DNA of 64,000 nt from Enterococcus wangshanyuanii (GCF_002197645.1 NZ_CP021874.1:806001-870000), one strand, 5' to 3'; shown: positions 8,143 to 17,481, counted from the stretch's first letter. Numbers and translations: made by a program. The notes: generated from the letters alone by a model not told the origin.

Positions 8143-8844
8143 ATGAATAAACCAACGGTGCTATACATTATCCGCCACGGAAAAACCATGTTCAACACAA
8201 TCGGTCGAACACAAGGATGGTCAGACACTCCTTTGACAAAAGAAGGGGAAAAGGTGATCCATTCTTTAGGTATTGGTTTAAAAGAAATCCCTTTTAAGGA
8301 AGCCTATTCTAGTGATAGTGGCCGAGCAATGCAAACTGCCCGTATTATTTTACAAGAACATACACAGGGAGCCACAATTCCTTATGCGACAGATAGTCGG
8401 ATTCGGGAATGGTGTTTTGGTTCTCTAGACGGCGGCTATGATGGTGAATTATGGGGAGTTGTTCCGCGAATATTAGCGTTTAAAAATTATGAAGACATGA
8501 TGACGAATCGGATCAGCTATAAAGACTTAGCCGAGGCGATTATCGCAGCAGATACAGCTGATTGGGCAGAACCTTACGAAAAAATCAAAGAACGTGTTTG
8601 GAACGGCTTTGAAGATATTGCGCATAGAAGAGAAAAAGATGGCGGCGGTAACGTCATGATCGTTTCTCACGGCTTGACGATCTCATTCTTGCTGTCGTTG
8701 ATCGATTCCAGTTTACCAATGCAGATTGGTCTAGAAAATGGCAGTGTGACTAAATTGATTTATGAAAATGGCCGATTTACGATCGACACTGTCAATGACG
8801 TCCATTACATCGAAGATGGCCAAAAACAGTCGTCGAACAACTAA
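8143..8844 (+). CDS. histidine phosphatase family protein (phosphoglycerate mutase-like)
   Basis: The product is 233 aa and opens with the phosphohistidine motif RHGKTMFN (H12). It continues with SDSGRAMQTARI, IREWCFGSLDGG and MIVSHGLTISFLL, which carries the second catalytic His. It belongs to the branch-1 histidine phosphatases of GpmB/CobC type. It is unlikely to be the glycolytic mutase, and the substrate is unknown. AGGAGG precedes the ATG. A strong terminator and an intergenic repeat follow. Confidence 0.85.
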   Translation: MNKPTVLYIIRHGKTMFNTIGRTQGWSDTPLTKEGEKVIHSLGIGLKEIPFKEAYSSDSGRAMQTARIILQEHTQGATIPYATDSRIREWCFGSLDGGYDGELWGVVPRILAFKNYEDMMTNRISYKDLAEAIIAADTADWAEPYEKIKERVWNGFEDIAHRREKDGGGNVMIVSHGLTISFLLSLIDSSLPMQIGLENGSVTKLIYENGRFTIDTVNDVHYIEDGQKQSSNN

Positions 8845-8861
8845 AAGAGGCTGAGACAGAA

Positions 8862-8942
8862 GCCTTCAAATCTTAGTGCTTTAGCACTTAGAATTTGATG
8901 TGATCGAAGCGGAGTAGTTACTTCTACTTCCACCGTTTATTC
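8862..8942 (-). repeat. dispersed intergenic repeat, copy A
   Basis: The reverse complement of this stretch aligns with 17397-17481. The shared core includes CGCTTCGATCACATC, then AATTCTAAGTGCTAAAGC and TTGAAGGC, with a few mismatches and one small gap. It contains a hairpin (TTAGTGC facing GCACTTA). Both copies lie just outside genes, beside terminators. Confidence 0.75.
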
Positions 8943-8947
8943 GTTTT

Positions 8948-8995
8948 AAAAAGGACTAGGTCGTAACTCGTAGAGTTATGTCCCAGTCCTTTTTA
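8948..8995. terminator. bidirectional terminator between convergent genes
   Basis: AAAAAGGACT and AGTCCTTTTT form the outer stem, with an inner AACTC/GAGTT stem. It separates the histidine phosphatase gene from the convergent RpiR-type regulator. Confidence 0.85.
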
Positions 8996-8999
8996 ACGA

Positions 9000-9857
9000 T
9001 CAAACTTTATACCCTTTCAAAATCTCAACTGCTCCTCTAGAATGCTGAATTTTTTCTAGCGTTTTATCATAATTCTTCGCTCCATAAGCAAAGAACAGCA
9101 CATCCACGACATAGAGCTGTGCAGTCAATGACACTGTAGCAGCACTTCTCAAAGGCGCTTCTTCTCCTTTAGGTGTCAGTAGTAGAATGTCGCTTTTTTG
9201 TGCTAAATCGGATTCACGATCTGCTGTCAAAGCAACAACTGGTAGTTCCTTTTCAATCGCTAATTCTGCCAATGCATTGGTTTCAGGATTTGTTCCAGAA
9301 TTTGAGATCCCAATAAATAACCCCTTCAATTGATTAGTACCTAAAGCGGAGGCAAATAAATGTAGATCCATCGTAAAGAAAACACTTAAACCAAGCCGTG
9401 TAAATTTTTGATAGATGTCTTGAGCAACTAGTGAAGAGGCTCCTAATCCATAAACAAAAATGATTTCTGCTTCCTCAACAGCACGGACTGCCTGATCAAC
9501 TGCCTCAACTTCTAAATGTTCGTTGGTTCGTTCTAAAACATGGACTAAACGATGCTGTAGTTTTTCTTTTATGGCTGCTGTCGTTTCTCCATTTTCAACT
9601 TCTGTATACATCTGTGTATCAACTGCGCCAAGATTAGCTGATAGTTGCAGTTTTAAATCTGTAAAGCCGTTGACTTCAATCGAACGACAAAAACGAATGA
9701 TCGCTGCGGGACTTGAGCCGGATTTTTTTGCCAATTCCTGTGCGCTTAAACTGATAACTTCATTTGTATGATTTAAAATGTATTCAGCAACTTTTTGTTC
9801 AGAACCAGGTAGTGTTTTCAAATGATCCTGAATGGTTAAAATAATGTTTTGCTGCAT
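9000..9857 (-). CDS. RpiR/MurR-family regulator of the MurNAc locus
   Basis: The product is 285 aa. An N-terminal HTH_6 domain (residues 1-75: PGSEQKVAEYILNH, then LAKKSGSSPAAIIRFCRSIEVNGFTDLK) is followed by a SIS sugar-phosphate-binding domain (about 110-240, with IFVYGLGASSLVAQDIYQKF and GISNSGTNPETNALAE). ATG 9857 is chosen because GAAGGGG precedes it; the longer frame to 9896 lacks an SD. Downstream on the same strand of murP, but separated from it by a terminator, it should sense MurNAc-6-phosphate or a related sugar phosphate and control the adjacent mupG-murQ-murP operon. The role is inferred from family and context. Confidence 0.85.
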   Translation of the reverse strand: MQQNIILTIQDHLKTLPGSEQKVAEYILNHTNEVISLSAQELAKKSGSSPAAIIRFCRSIEVNGFTDLKLQLSANLGAVDTQMYTEVENGETTAAIKEKLQHRLVHVLERTNEHLEVEAVDQAVRAVEEAEIIFVYGLGASSLVAQDIYQKFTRLGLSVFFTMDLHLFASALGTNQLKGLFIGISNSGTNPETNALAELAIEKELPVVALTADRESDLAQKSDILLLTPKGEEAPLRSAATVSLTAQLYVVDVLFFAYGAKNYDKTLEKIQHSRGAVEILKGYKV

Positions 9858-9994
9858 GATATTCGTCCCCTTCTTCCTTACCGCTCTTTTTATCAAGAAC
9901 GACCTGACGATCCACTTCTACACAAAAATAGTATAACAGAAAAGAACCGCATCTGCTTATTAAGCCTAAAACGTAGGAATAATTCTTTCAAATA

Positions 9995-10050
9995 AAAAAT
10001 CAACTGTTTATAGATAGCTTCTCATGCTAACGATAAAACAGTTGATTTTT
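9995..10050 (-). terminator. terminator of the mupG-murQ-murP operon
   Basis: AAAAATCAACTGTTT (9995-10009) and AAACAGTTGATTTTT (10036-10050) are perfect 15-nt arms. The minus-strand U tract is encoded in the arm. It lies just after the murP stop. Confidence 0.9.
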
Positions 10051-10078
10051 ATACAATCGAACTCGCTGATCGACTGCT

Positions 10079-11515
10079 TTACTTTTTATCTTGTAAATCT
10101 TTTGGTATTCCAAAAAAGAATGTTGCAACAAAGCCACCTGCATACGCAGCAAGTAACCCTAAAACATAGGCAAGCCATTGGTTATTAGCGATCAGCGGAA
10201 TCAAAGCCACTCCACTTGGACCAATCGCAATTGCACCAACATTGCCAAATGCGCCAATTACCGCACCACCAAGACCGCCACCAACACAAGCTGTGATAAA
10301 CGGACGACCTAAAGGTAAAGTAACTCCATAAATCAATGGCTCACCAATCCCTAAAATCCCAACGGGCAATGCGCCTTTGATCATCTCAACTAACTGTGTA
10401 TCTTTTTTACAACGAATCCACAATGCTAATGCAGCACCAACCTGACCTGCTCCTGCCATAGCTAAAATCGGCAATAATAATGTCATTCCTGTTTGAGCGA
10501 TCATTTCAATATGGATCGGTGTCAAGATTTGATGTAGTCCAAACATAACCATCGGTAAGAATGTAGCACCTAAAGTGAAGCCAGCTAGTATTCCACCTTT
10601 TTCCAATACAACATTGATCACACCAACTAAACTATTAGAAATCAAACCAGCAACTGGCATGATCAAAAAGATCGTCACTAAGCCGATCACAAGTAAAGAA
10701 ACAGTCGGTGTAATAATGATATCGATAGAATCTGGGATAATTTTATGCAATTGTTTCTCAACTAGAGAAAGTAACCAAACTGCAAAAATGACTCCAATGA
10801 TTCCACCTTGTCCAGCAGACAGAGTACCGCCATTTAAAATATTCGGCAGAGGTGCCTCAGGATTCATTCCTGTCAGCATTGTTACCGCACCGATCACGCC
10901 ACCAAGAGCTGGTGTTGCGCCAAATTCGCTAGCACTATTGATTCCTGTATAAATCGCTAAATAAGCAAAAATCCCATTTTTGATAATATTCAACACGTCG
11001 ATATATTGCTGCCAAGAGTCGCCAATGGTTCCTGCAACTAGCAAATTAGATAGAACTGCTGCAATCCCGCCAATGATACCAGCTCCAACAAATGCAGGAA
11101 TCATTGGAACAAAAATATTAGAGATGGATTTCAATACGTTTTTAAATCCTGAACTATTCTTATTTCTCTCTTTTTGAGCTGCCTTTACTTCTGCTGCTTT
11201 TTCTTCTACTAGCTGCTTTCCTGAAACTTTATTTGGGAATGGTTCACCAAGTTTCACGCCTGCCATATCGACCATTTCCTGAGCAACTTTATTTACGGTA
11301 CCTGGACCAATGACAACTTGCAACGTATCATCTTCCACAACGCCCATGACACCCTCGATGTTTTTCAATTCTTCAAGATTTACTTGATCATAATCGCGAA
11401 TATCCATTCGAACTCTTGTCATACAATGACGCAATTTCAAGACATTTCCCTGTCCGCCAACTTCTTCATAAATTTCCCTAGCCAAACGTTTTACTTTATC
11501 TTCTGACACAGTCAT
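10079..11515 (-). CDS. murP: PTS EIIBC component, N-acetylmuramic acid-specific
   Basis: The product is 478 aa. An N-terminal EIIB domain has the phosphorylatable cysteine in LRHCMTRVR (C31). After a linker (about 90-130) comes an EIIC membrane domain with about ten segments and the [18 protein letters not shown] motif. No EIIA domain is present, which is typical of MurP. The MurQ, MupG and separate EIIA genes alongside identify MurNAc or MurNAc-GlcNAc-type sugar as the cargo, giving the 6-phosphate inside the cell. AAGGGGGAA precedes the ATG; murQ ends 17 bp upstream. Confidence 0.92.
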   Translation of the reverse strand: MTVSEDKVKRLAREIYEEVGGQGNVLKLRHCMTRVRMDIRDYDQVNLEELKNIEGVMGVVEDDTLQVVIGPGTVNKVAQEMVDMAGVKLGEPFPNKVSGKQLVEEKAAEVKAAQKERNKNSSGFKNVLKSISNIFVPMIPAFVGAGIIGGIAAVLSNLLVAGTIGDSWQQYIDVLNIIKNGIFAYLAIYTGINSASEFGATPALGGVIGAVTMLTGMNPEAPLPNILNGGTLSAGQGGIIGVIFAVWLLSLVEKQLHKIIPDSIDIIITPTVSLLVIGLVTIFLIMPVAGLISNSLVGVINVVLEKGGILAGFTLGATFLPMVMFGLHQILTPIHIEMIAQTGMTLLLPILAMAGAGQVGAALALWIRCKKDTQLVEMIKGALPVGILGIGEPLIYGVTLPLGRPFITACVGGGLGGAVIGAFGNVGAIAIGPSGVALIPLIANNQWLAYVLGLLAAYAGGFVATFFFGIPKDLQDKK

Positions 11516-11532
11516 TTCCCCCTTTGTTTTCC

Positions 11533-12420
11533 TTAAATTGTATTTTTTATAAAATGATTGCCTTTAATCAATTTTGCTTCTGCTTCTGTTTTTGAGGAGT
11601 TTGTCAAAAGCATCACGATAGCCAATTTGACATTCTCCTCTGCTTTGACAAAGTATTCCGCAGCTGTTTGGTAGTCACAACTTGTCGCTTCCATAATAAT
11701 GCGTTTCGAGCGTTCCACTAATTTTTCATTTGTTGGTTTTACATCGACCATTAAGTTATTGTAAACTTTACCGATCCCGATCATTGAGACTGTTGATAAC
11801 ATGTTTAAAATCAATTTCTGCGCCGTTCCGGATTTCAGACGAGTCGATCCTGTTAAAAATTCAGGTCCTGCATCTACTTCGATTGGAAAATCCGCATAAC
11901 GGCTGATTTCAGCATTTTTATTGCAGGAAACTGAAGCTGTTTTTGCACCCACCGAAGCTGCATACTCCAATCCTCCGATCACATAAGGTGTACGTCCGCT
12001 GGCTGCGATTCCAACTACGATATCATTATCTGCTAACTGAATCTCAACCAAATCCGCTTGTCCAAACTCTTTTGAATCTTCTGCACCTTCCACTGCGATC
12101 GTCATTGCCTTTTGCCCACCAGCAATCAATCCTTGCACCATCTCAGGCTCAACGCCAAACGTCGGTACACATTCTGCTGCATCCAGCACACCCAAGCGAC
12201 CACTAGTGCCTGCGCCCATATAGATCAAACGGCCACCTTTTTTAAACGCATTGATGATTGCATGAACAGCAGGCTCGATTTGCGGCAGTGCTTCACTTAC
12301 CGCAGCAGCTACCTTCTGATCTTCTTGGTTCATTTTTACCAACGCTTCTTCTACAGTCATTTCATCTAAATTCATCGTTTCTTGGTTTCTACGTTCTGTT
12401 GTTAATTTTTCTAAATCCAT
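11533..12420 (-). CDS. murQ: N-acetylmuramic acid 6-phosphate etherase
   Basis: The 295-aa SIS-fold lyase/hydrolase cleaves the lactyl ether of MurNAc-6-P to GlcNAc-6-P and D-lactate. MurQ features are clear: [13 protein letters not shown] at the N-terminus, [23 protein letters not shown] for sugar-phosphate binding, [15 protein letters not shown], and [25 protein letters not shown] 12420 is chosen; it starts 1 nt after the mupG stop and has AAGGGA upstream. It sits between MupG and MurP in one operon. Confidence 0.97.
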   Translation of the reverse strand: MDLEKLTTERRNQETMNLDEMTVEEALVKMNQEDQKVAAAVSEALPQIEPAVHAIINAFKKGGRLIYMGAGTSGRLGVLDAAECVPTFGVEPEMVQGLIAGGQKAMTIAVEGAEDSKEFGQADLVEIQLADNDIVVGIAASGRTPYVIGGLEYAASVGAKTASVSCNKNAEISRYADFPIEVDAGPEFLTGSTRLKSGTAQKLILNMLSTVSMIGIGKVYNNLMVDVKPTNEKLVERSKRIIMEATSCDYQTAAEYFVKAEENVKLAIVMLLTNSSKTEAEAKLIKGNHFIKNTI

Positions 12421-12421
12421 C

Positions 12422-13486
12422 TTATAACGTCCCTTCATTGATCAGTTTAAATTTACTACCAGCATTGATACATTTTAATAATGCCTGGTCTTCAGTGACT
12501 ATTTGTGCGACCACATTGACTTTTTCATCTGCTGGCAAATCTTTTTTAGTTACTTGAATCTCTCCCATATAGCGACCGTAACTTGAATTATCAATAGTCA
12601 CGCTTCCTAATGTACGTATGATTAATTTTTCTGCTTCGATTGTGGGAATTTTCTTAAAACGAGCATCTGCACTGCGGATCACATCTCTTGCGTCATCTTG
12701 CCGATTCACATGAGTTCCTAAAATCATTGAATAGTAGCGACTGCCAAGATCATTAGCTTCCAAAACTAACTCATCTTGTTCCAGATATAGCGCCAATTGT
12801 CGCATCGTGCGCTTAGAAATCATTGGATCACCAATATAAACACCGTCAACAGCAAATCGCTCTTTCAGTTCGATCATCGCTGCTAAAGGATGTTCATAAC
12901 GATGCCTTTCCAAGGTAGGCAGCCCTTGGAATAAAGGTCCCCGCAATCTATCGTCACCGGGGACAAAAGCAAAAACTTTGAAGCCCGACTCTTTCAGCCA
13001 CTGATTTTTTTGGGAGAAAGATGAACTTCCTAAACCTGTTTCTGGTCTAGGATAATAATTGTGCCAAGCTTCAAAATTAGAAAAATCAGCTTTATAATGT
13101 TTGAGCTCTTTGACATCATTTGACGTAATCGTGCTGGCATTCAGACCAACATTCATCACTTGCGACACCTGAGCAATTTTTTGATTAGAGATCGCATAAT
13201 CCATACGCAATCCTGTCACACCTATCGCAGTGATTTCTTCTAAACTTTCAAAAGAAAAGCCCGCTCGGTTTAATGCTTCACCTGAGATATCGACCATGAG
13301 CTTCATTTCATTTTTGGAAGCAATCTCACCTAACTCTTTTAGTCGTTGTGCGTACAATTCGCTGTTTTCTTCTGGAATATGCAAAGAAGTAAATATTCCT
13401 TTCACTCCAACATGACTCATTTCTTGTATATACGTTCGAATCTCTTCTGTTAGATCTTCTCCAAGAAAAACTGAAATTCCATACAT
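12422..13486 (-). CDS. mupG: 6-phospho-N-acetylmuramidase (DUF871, MupG family)
   Basis: The product is about 354 aa and full length for DUF871. It has a TIM-barrel N-terminal part (GISVFLGEDLTEEIRTYIQ, FTSLHIPEE, MVDISGEAL) and a C-terminal beta domain (about 245-354). In S. aureus, MupG hydrolyses MurNAc-6-P-GlcNAc to MurNAc-6-P and GlcNAc. The position directly before murQ and murP supports the same role. Of the two in-frame ATGs (13492 and 13486) the second has better spacing from GGAG (9 nt versus 3). It has its own promoter with a palindromic operator. Confidence 0.9.
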   Translation of the reverse strand: MYGISVFLGEDLTEEIRTYIQEMSHVGVKGIFTSLHIPEENSELYAQRLKELGEIASKNEMKLMVDISGEALNRAGFSFESLEEITAIGVTGLRMDYAISNQKIAQVSQVMNVGLNASTITSNDVKELKHYKADFSNFEAWHNYYPRPETGLGSSSFSQKNQWLKESGFKVFAFVPGDDRLRGPLFQGLPTLERHRYEHPLAAMIELKERFAVDGVYIGDPMISKRTMRQLALYLEQDELVLEANDLGSRYYSMILGTHVNRQDDARDVIRSADARFKKIPTIEAEKLIIRTLGSVTIDNSSYGRYMGEIQVTKKDLPADEKVNVVAQIVTEDQALLKCINAGSKFKLINEGTL

Positions 13487-13515
13487 TTTCATCCGCTCCT
13501 CTCTAACACGCTTTC

Positions 13516-13544
13516 ATTATAATTGTTTTGAAATAATATTTCAA
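13516..13544 (-). promoter_or_regulatory. mupG operon promoter with 17-bp palindromic operator
   Basis: The minus-strand -35 is TTGAAA (13539-13544), the spacer is 17 nt and the -10 is TATAAT (13516-13521). The perfect palindrome TTGAAATAATATTTCAA (13528-13544) covers the -35 and half of the spacer. It is a likely operator for the RpiR-family regulator at 9000-9857. Confidence 0.75.
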
Positions 13545-13596
13545 GTTAAAGATTAAATTTATTTTATATCCGGAATTTTTTTTCAAAAAGCCGACA

Positions 13597-13635
13597 AAAA
13601 AGGAACAAACAACGGTCAATTGCTTGTTCCTTTTT
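13597..13635 (-). terminator. terminator of the EIIA gene
   Basis: AAAAAGGAACAA (13597-13608) pairs with TTGTTCCTTTTT (13624-13635). It lies just after the EIIA stop on the minus strand, so EIIA and mupG are separate units unless there is read-through. Confidence 0.85.
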
Positions 13636-13655
13636 ATAAAATAATATTTCACTCT

Positions 13656-14147
13656 TTAGGCTTTCGCACTACCTACGACATCTCCAGCGGTGACCTCACC
13701 TGTTTTCGTTAGTTCAAACTGTTTCACAGCATCCATATTAGTAATAACGACTACCATATCTGTTGCTTTACCAGCTGAAACGATCTTTGCTAGATCAACT
13801 GTTGCAATCAATGTTCCTGGAGCAACCTTTGTTCCTTCAGTTACTTTGATCGTAAACGGTGCACCATTTAATTCTACTGTGTCGATCCCCATATGGAGTA
13901 AAACTTCCAGACCGTTAGCCATTTTCATACCAACTGCATGCTTCGTTTGAAATACGCTCAAAATTTTCCCTTCGATCGGCGCATAAATTTCTCCAGATTC
14001 CGGCAGAACTGCGAATCCATCACCCATCATTTTTTGTGAAAATACAGGATCATTCACTTCAGTAATCGGAATTACTTTTCCTGTTGCTACAGCGTATAGC
14101 GTTTCATTTACTTGTACTGGTTCTTTCTTTTTAAAAAATCCAAACAT
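13656..14147 (-). CDS. PTS EIIA component, glucose (Crr) type
   Basis: The 163-aa single-domain EIIA has the Crr fold. The active-site motif LLHMGIDTV contains the phosphorylated histidine (H85), and KHAVGMK has the second histidine (H70). It takes phosphate from HPr and passes it to an EIIB. Because MurP has no EIIA domain, this protein is the likely partner for MurNAc uptake. ATG 14147 is chosen from GGAGG 10 nt upstream; an upstream ATG at 14165 has no good SD. A general glucose-type role is also possible. Confidence 0.9.
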   Translation of the reverse strand: MFGFFKKKEPVQVNETLYAVATGKVIPITEVNDPVFSQKMMGDGFAVLPESGEIYAPIEGKILSVFQTKHAVGMKMANGLEVLLHMGIDTVELNGAPFTIKVTEGTKVAPGTLIATVDLAKIVSAGKATDMVVVITNMDAVKQFELTKTGEVTAGDVVGSAKA

Positions 14148-14179
14148 TATCTTTTTTCCTCCCATTTGTGAATAGTAAT

Positions 14180-14208
14180 AGTATAGAAAATTCTTAAAGT
14201 AAATACAA
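14180..14208 (-). promoter_or_regulatory. promoter of the EIIA gene
   Basis: TTGTAT (complement of 14203-14208), 17-nt spacer, TATACT (complement of 14180-14185). Confidence 0.65.
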
Positions 14209-14256
14209 CTATCAATCGTTGGATTCTAATTTTTTCTTACATCACATAATTGTTAG

Positions 14257-14285
14257 TTGGTTTTTTTCTTACGAAAAGGTATACT
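14257..14285 (+). promoter_or_regulatory. uppP promoter
   Basis: TTGGTT (14257-14262), 17-nt spacer, TATACT (14280-14285). The start codon follows about 40 bp later after GAAAGGA. Confidence 0.65.
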
Positions 14286-14326
14286 ATTAGTGATTTTATT
14301 ATTTTTACATTGAAAGGATTGAACCT

Positions 14327-15157
14327 ATGCTTTTATCAAATTTATGGAAAGCAATTATTTTAGGGATCATTGAGGGAGTTACCGAGTGGCTGCCGATCAG
14401 TAGTACCGGTCACCTAATTCTAGTGGATGAATTTATTAAGATGAATCTTAGCGCTGATTTTATGGAAATGTTCAATGTCGTGATCCAGCTAGGAGCGATC
14501 ATGGCCGTTGTCGTTCTTTATTTTCATAAGTTAAACCCCTTCTCTCCTCAAAAAAATGAGAATGAAAAGAGAGATACTTGGATTTTATGGTCAAAAGTCC
14601 TGGTGGCTACTGTACCAGCTGGAATCATTGGTATTTTACTGGATGATTGGTTAGAAGCGAAATTCCACAATTTCTTTACGGTTTCTCTAATGTTGATCAT
14701 ATATGGTGTTGCTTTCATCATTATTGAAAAAAGAAATAAAACACGTAAACCAAAATGTAGTGATTTGAACAATTTCACATACAAAGCAGCAGCAATTGTT
14801 GGATTTTTCCAAGTATTGTCGTTGATTCCTGGAACTTCGCGCTCAGGTGCAACTATTTTAGGTGCGATTCTGATTGGTGCTTCACGGTTCGTTGCTACAG
14901 AGTTCTCATTTTTCCTTGGAATTCCTGTCATGTTTGGCGCTAGTTTCTTGAAAATCGTGAAGTTCATTGCAAAAGGCAATTCATTCGGCTTTAATGAAAT
15001 ACTTGTTTTATTAACTGGTTCCATCGTTGCCTTCGTCGTTTCGATCATTGTGATCAAGTTCTTATTGAACTACTTGAAACGCAACGACTTCACCGCTTTC
15101 GGTTGGTACCGAATTATTTTAGGTGTCCTGCTTATTAGTTACTGGTTATTTTCTTGA
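14327..15157 (+). CDS. uppP: undecaprenyl-diphosphatase (BacA/UppP)
   Basis: The 276-aa polytopic membrane enzyme recycles undecaprenyl pyrophosphate to the monophosphate carrier used for peptidoglycan, and so confers bacitracin tolerance. Both family signatures are present: [21 protein letters not shown] near the N-terminus and [15 protein letters not shown] in the middle. It has about eight membrane segments. It is monocistronic, with its own promoter and a strong terminator. Its place beside a MurNAc-recycling locus is a cell-wall theme, although transcription is separate. Confidence 0.97.
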   Translation: MLLSNLWKAIILGIIEGVTEWLPISSTGHLILVDEFIKMNLSADFMEMFNVVIQLGAIMAVVVLYFHKLNPFSPQKNENEKRDTWILWSKVLVATVPAGIIGILLDDWLEAKFHNFFTVSLMLIIYGVAFIIIEKRNKTRKPKCSDLNNFTYKAAAIVGFFQVLSLIPGTSRSGATILGAILIGASRFVATEFSFFLGIPVMFGASFLKIVKFIAKGNSFGFNEILVLLTGSIVAFVVSIIVIKFLLNYLKRNDFTAFGWYRIILGVLLISYWLFS

Positions 15158-15171
15158 TTATTTGAGATTGT

Positions 15172-15219
15172 AAAGAGCTATGATATGACTCTAAAGAGTC
15201 TATCACAGCTCTTTTTTTG
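15172..15219 (+). terminator. uppP terminator
   Basis: AAAGAGCT, TGATA and GACTC pair with GAGTC, TATCA and AGCTCTTT with single mismatches between blocks. Seven T residues follow. Confidence 0.9.
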
Positions 15220-15229
15220 TTACTCAAAA

Positions 15230-15244
15230 TGATAATGATTATCA
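15230..15244. promoter_or_regulatory. Fur-type box 1
   Basis: TGATAATGATTATCA is a perfect 7-1-7 inverted repeat of the Bacillota Fur consensus. It lies about 150 bp upstream of the P-type ATPase start. Confidence 0.75.
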
Positions 15245-15310
15245 ATCTTAATTAGAATAAATATATTTTAAAAAAACCAAAAACACTCCATTTAAATGGA
15301 TTTTTTTAAA

Positions 15311-15325
15311 TGATAATCACTATCA
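15311..15325. promoter_or_regulatory. Fur-type box 2
   Basis: TGATAATCACTATCA is a 7-1-7 repeat with one mismatch, closer to the ATPase promoter (a probable -10, TATGCT, lies at 15370-15375). Zur or PerR binding cannot be excluded. Confidence 0.65.
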
Positions 15326-15395
15326 TTCTCATTTAGAATATTTCATTATCAATTAGAATTTATTTATGTTATGCTCTTATTGAGGAGTGATAAGT

Positions 15396-17330
15396 ATGAA
15401 ACTTTCAAAAGAAAAAAAAGCAATTCTATCTACTATTTTATGTTTGGTTTTTATGATTGCAGGGTTTGTGTTAGAAAAATCTGGTGTTACTTTTTATCCG
15501 ATCATTTTTATTTTAGCAATTGTTTTCGGCGGTTTTAAACAAACAAAAGAAGGGTTGATCAATACTTTTGAAGACAAACATTTGAATGTTGATCTATTGA
15601 TGGCTTTGGCTGCTATTGGCGCTTGTATTATTGGCAATTGGTTTGAAGGAGCAATGCTGACATTTATTTTTTGTCTTAGCGGTGCCCTTGAGGAATACAC
15701 TACAAACAAAAGTAAAAAAGAGATTGCTAGTTTGATGAATTTACAGCCAGAAACAGCATTACTATTTACGAATGGAAAAACGATGGAAGTCCCTGTTGAT
15801 ACGCTAAAAATTGGCGATACTTTACTTGTCCCAAAAGGTTCAAGCATTCCTATTGATGGTCAGATGGCTGCTGGAACAACTACCATAGACGAAGCAGCGA
15901 TTACGGGAGAGTCTGTCCCTGTTGAAAAAAGTTCCTCAGACTTACTATTCGGAGGAACGATCAATCTTGGTGAAGCATTCACGATGACTGTTACAAAAAA
16001 TAGTGAAGATACCCTATTTGCTAAAATCATTCGATTAGTCGACGAAGCACAAAATACTCCGTCTCAAACGGCAAGTTTCATTGAAAAATTGGAAAACACC
16101 TATGTAAAAATTGTCTTGATCACCATTCCTTTAATGATTCTGATCCCTTATTTCTTTTTAGATTGGTCTTGGAATGAAAGCTTTTACCGCGGAATGGTCT
16201 TACTTGTTGTCGCTTCACCTTGCGCATTAGTCGCTTCCGCAACTCCTGCTACCTTGGCTGCTATCTCAAATGGTGCTAGGAACGGAGTCTTATTCAAAGG
16301 CGGAGTCTATTTAGAGAACTTAGCAGCACTTAAAGCAATTGCTTTTGACAAAACCGGAACCCTGACAGAAGGTAAGCCGATTGTAACAGATGCTGTATTT
16401 CTTAGTGACAAACAAAAAGCAATCGATATTTTAGTTGCGATGGAGCGCCAATCCACCCATCCTCTTGCCCAAGCAGTGATCGATCATTTTGACGAAGAAA
16501 GCGCCACTCATTATAAACATCTTGATGTGAAAAACGTAATAGGTTTTGGAATGGAAACTACAATCAACTCTACAGTTTGGCGATTAGGAAAAATTTCTTT
16601 TGCAGATACCTCTTCAATTGCGCCAGCTATTTTAGAACAAATCGATCAACTACAGGCAGATGGTAAAACAGTCATTTATCTCTTTGAAGGAGAAACGATC
16701 GTTGCTTATCTCGGACTGTTAGATGTTCCAAAACCAGAAGCAAAATCGATCATTACTTATTTTAAACAAGTCGGTGTTCATACAACAATGATCACCGGAG
16801 ACCAAGAAAAAACTGCGGCAGCAGTTGCAAATGAACTAGAAATCGATGAGATTCATGCAAATTGTTTGCCAGAAGATAAAACTATTCTTATTAAACAGCA
16901 AAAAGAACGCTATGGCGTTAATGCAATGGTTGGTGATGGCATCAACGATGCACCTGCACTGGCAAATGCAGCGATTGGTGTTGCCATGGGAGGCGGTACT
17001 GATATTGCAATGGATGTGGCCGATGTTGTTTTGATGCAAAACGATTTAGAGAAATTACAGATGAGTCACTTACTATCTAAAAAACTAAAACGAGTTGTTA
17101 CTCAAAATATTCTTTTTTCAGCCTTTATCATTTTACTTTTAGTTCTTTCAAATTTTTTCCAATTGATCAGCCTTCCATTAGGGGTGATTGGTCATGAAGG
17201 TAGTACAATTTTGGTTATTCTAAATGGTTTGAGATTACTCAAAACGATTCCGATGGAGAAAGTAAAAACAAAATCACAGAGACCTTTTAAACCACTACGT
17301 TCATTTAATCGTAGTGAATCCAGCATTTAA
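15396..17330 (+). CDS. P1B-4-type metal-exporting P-type ATPase (PfeT/ZosA-like)
   Basis: The product is about 644 aa. The membrane metal motif is SPC (VASPCALVASATPATL), not CPC, and the last helices carry HEGST (GHEGSTILVILNGLRLL). Together these mark the P1B-4 class, which exports Fe2+ or Co2+ (B. subtilis PfeT, Listeria FrvA). The catalytic motifs TGESVPVEK, DKTGTLTEG and GDGINDAPAL are intact. There is no N-terminal heavy-metal domain. ATG 15396 has GAGGAG 8 nt upstream. Two Fur-type boxes upstream suggest iron-dependent control. The metal is inferred from class and regulation; a zinc or cadmium label would be less likely. Confidence 0.9.
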   Translation: MKLSKEKKAILSTILCLVFMIAGFVLEKSGVTFYPIIFILAIVFGGFKQTKEGLINTFEDKHLNVDLLMALAAIGACIIGNWFEGAMLTFIFCLSGALEEYTTNKSKKEIASLMNLQPETALLFTNGKTMEVPVDTLKIGDTLLVPKGSSIPIDGQMAAGTTTIDEAAITGESVPVEKSSSDLLFGGTINLGEAFTMTVTKNSEDTLFAKIIRLVDEAQNTPSQTASFIEKLENTYVKIVLITIPLMILIPYFFLDWSWNESFYRGMVLLVVASPCALVASATPATLAAISNGARNGVLFKGGVYLENLAALKAIAFDKTGTLTEGKPIVTDAVFLSDKQKAIDILVAMERQSTHPLAQAVIDHFDEESATHYKHLDVKNVIGFGMETTINSTVWRLGKISFADTSSIAPAILEQIDQLQADGKTVIYLFEGETIVAYLGLLDVPKPEAKSIITYFKQVGVHTTMITGDQEKTAAAVANELEIDEIHANCLPEDKTILIKQQKERYGVNAMVGDGINDAPALANAAIGVAMGGGTDIAMDVADVVLMQNDLEKLQMSHLLSKKLKRVVTQNILFSAFIILLLVLSNFFQLISLPLGVIGHEGSTILVILNGLRLLKTIPMEKVKTKSQRPFKPLRSFNRSESSI

Positions 17331-17347
17331 AAACTAACAAGCAAGAA

Positions 17348-17390
17348 AGAAAGCGGAACAAAACTAAAAATCAGTTTTGTTCCGCTTTCT
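17348..17390 (+). terminator. hairpin after the P-type ATPase gene
   Basis: AGAAAGCGGAACAAAACT (17348-17365) pairs perfectly with AGTTTTGTTCCGCTTTCT (17373-17390). The T tract is within the arm and only weak T-rich sequence follows. Confidence 0.75.
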
Positions 17391-17396
17391 AAATCC

Positions 17397-17481
17397 AAAT
17401 AAACGGCGAGAAAAAGGTAGCTACTACACTACGCTTCGATCACATCCAATTCTAAGTGCTAAAGCTCTAAGAATTGAAGGC
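17397..17481 (+). repeat. dispersed intergenic repeat, copy B
   Basis: It is homologous to the reverse complement of 8862-8942. The rest of the gap to the HD gene (17482-17650) has no supported gene; it ends in a T-rich stretch with CTCATCCTCTT-type sequence and may be part of a longer element. Confidence 0.75.
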
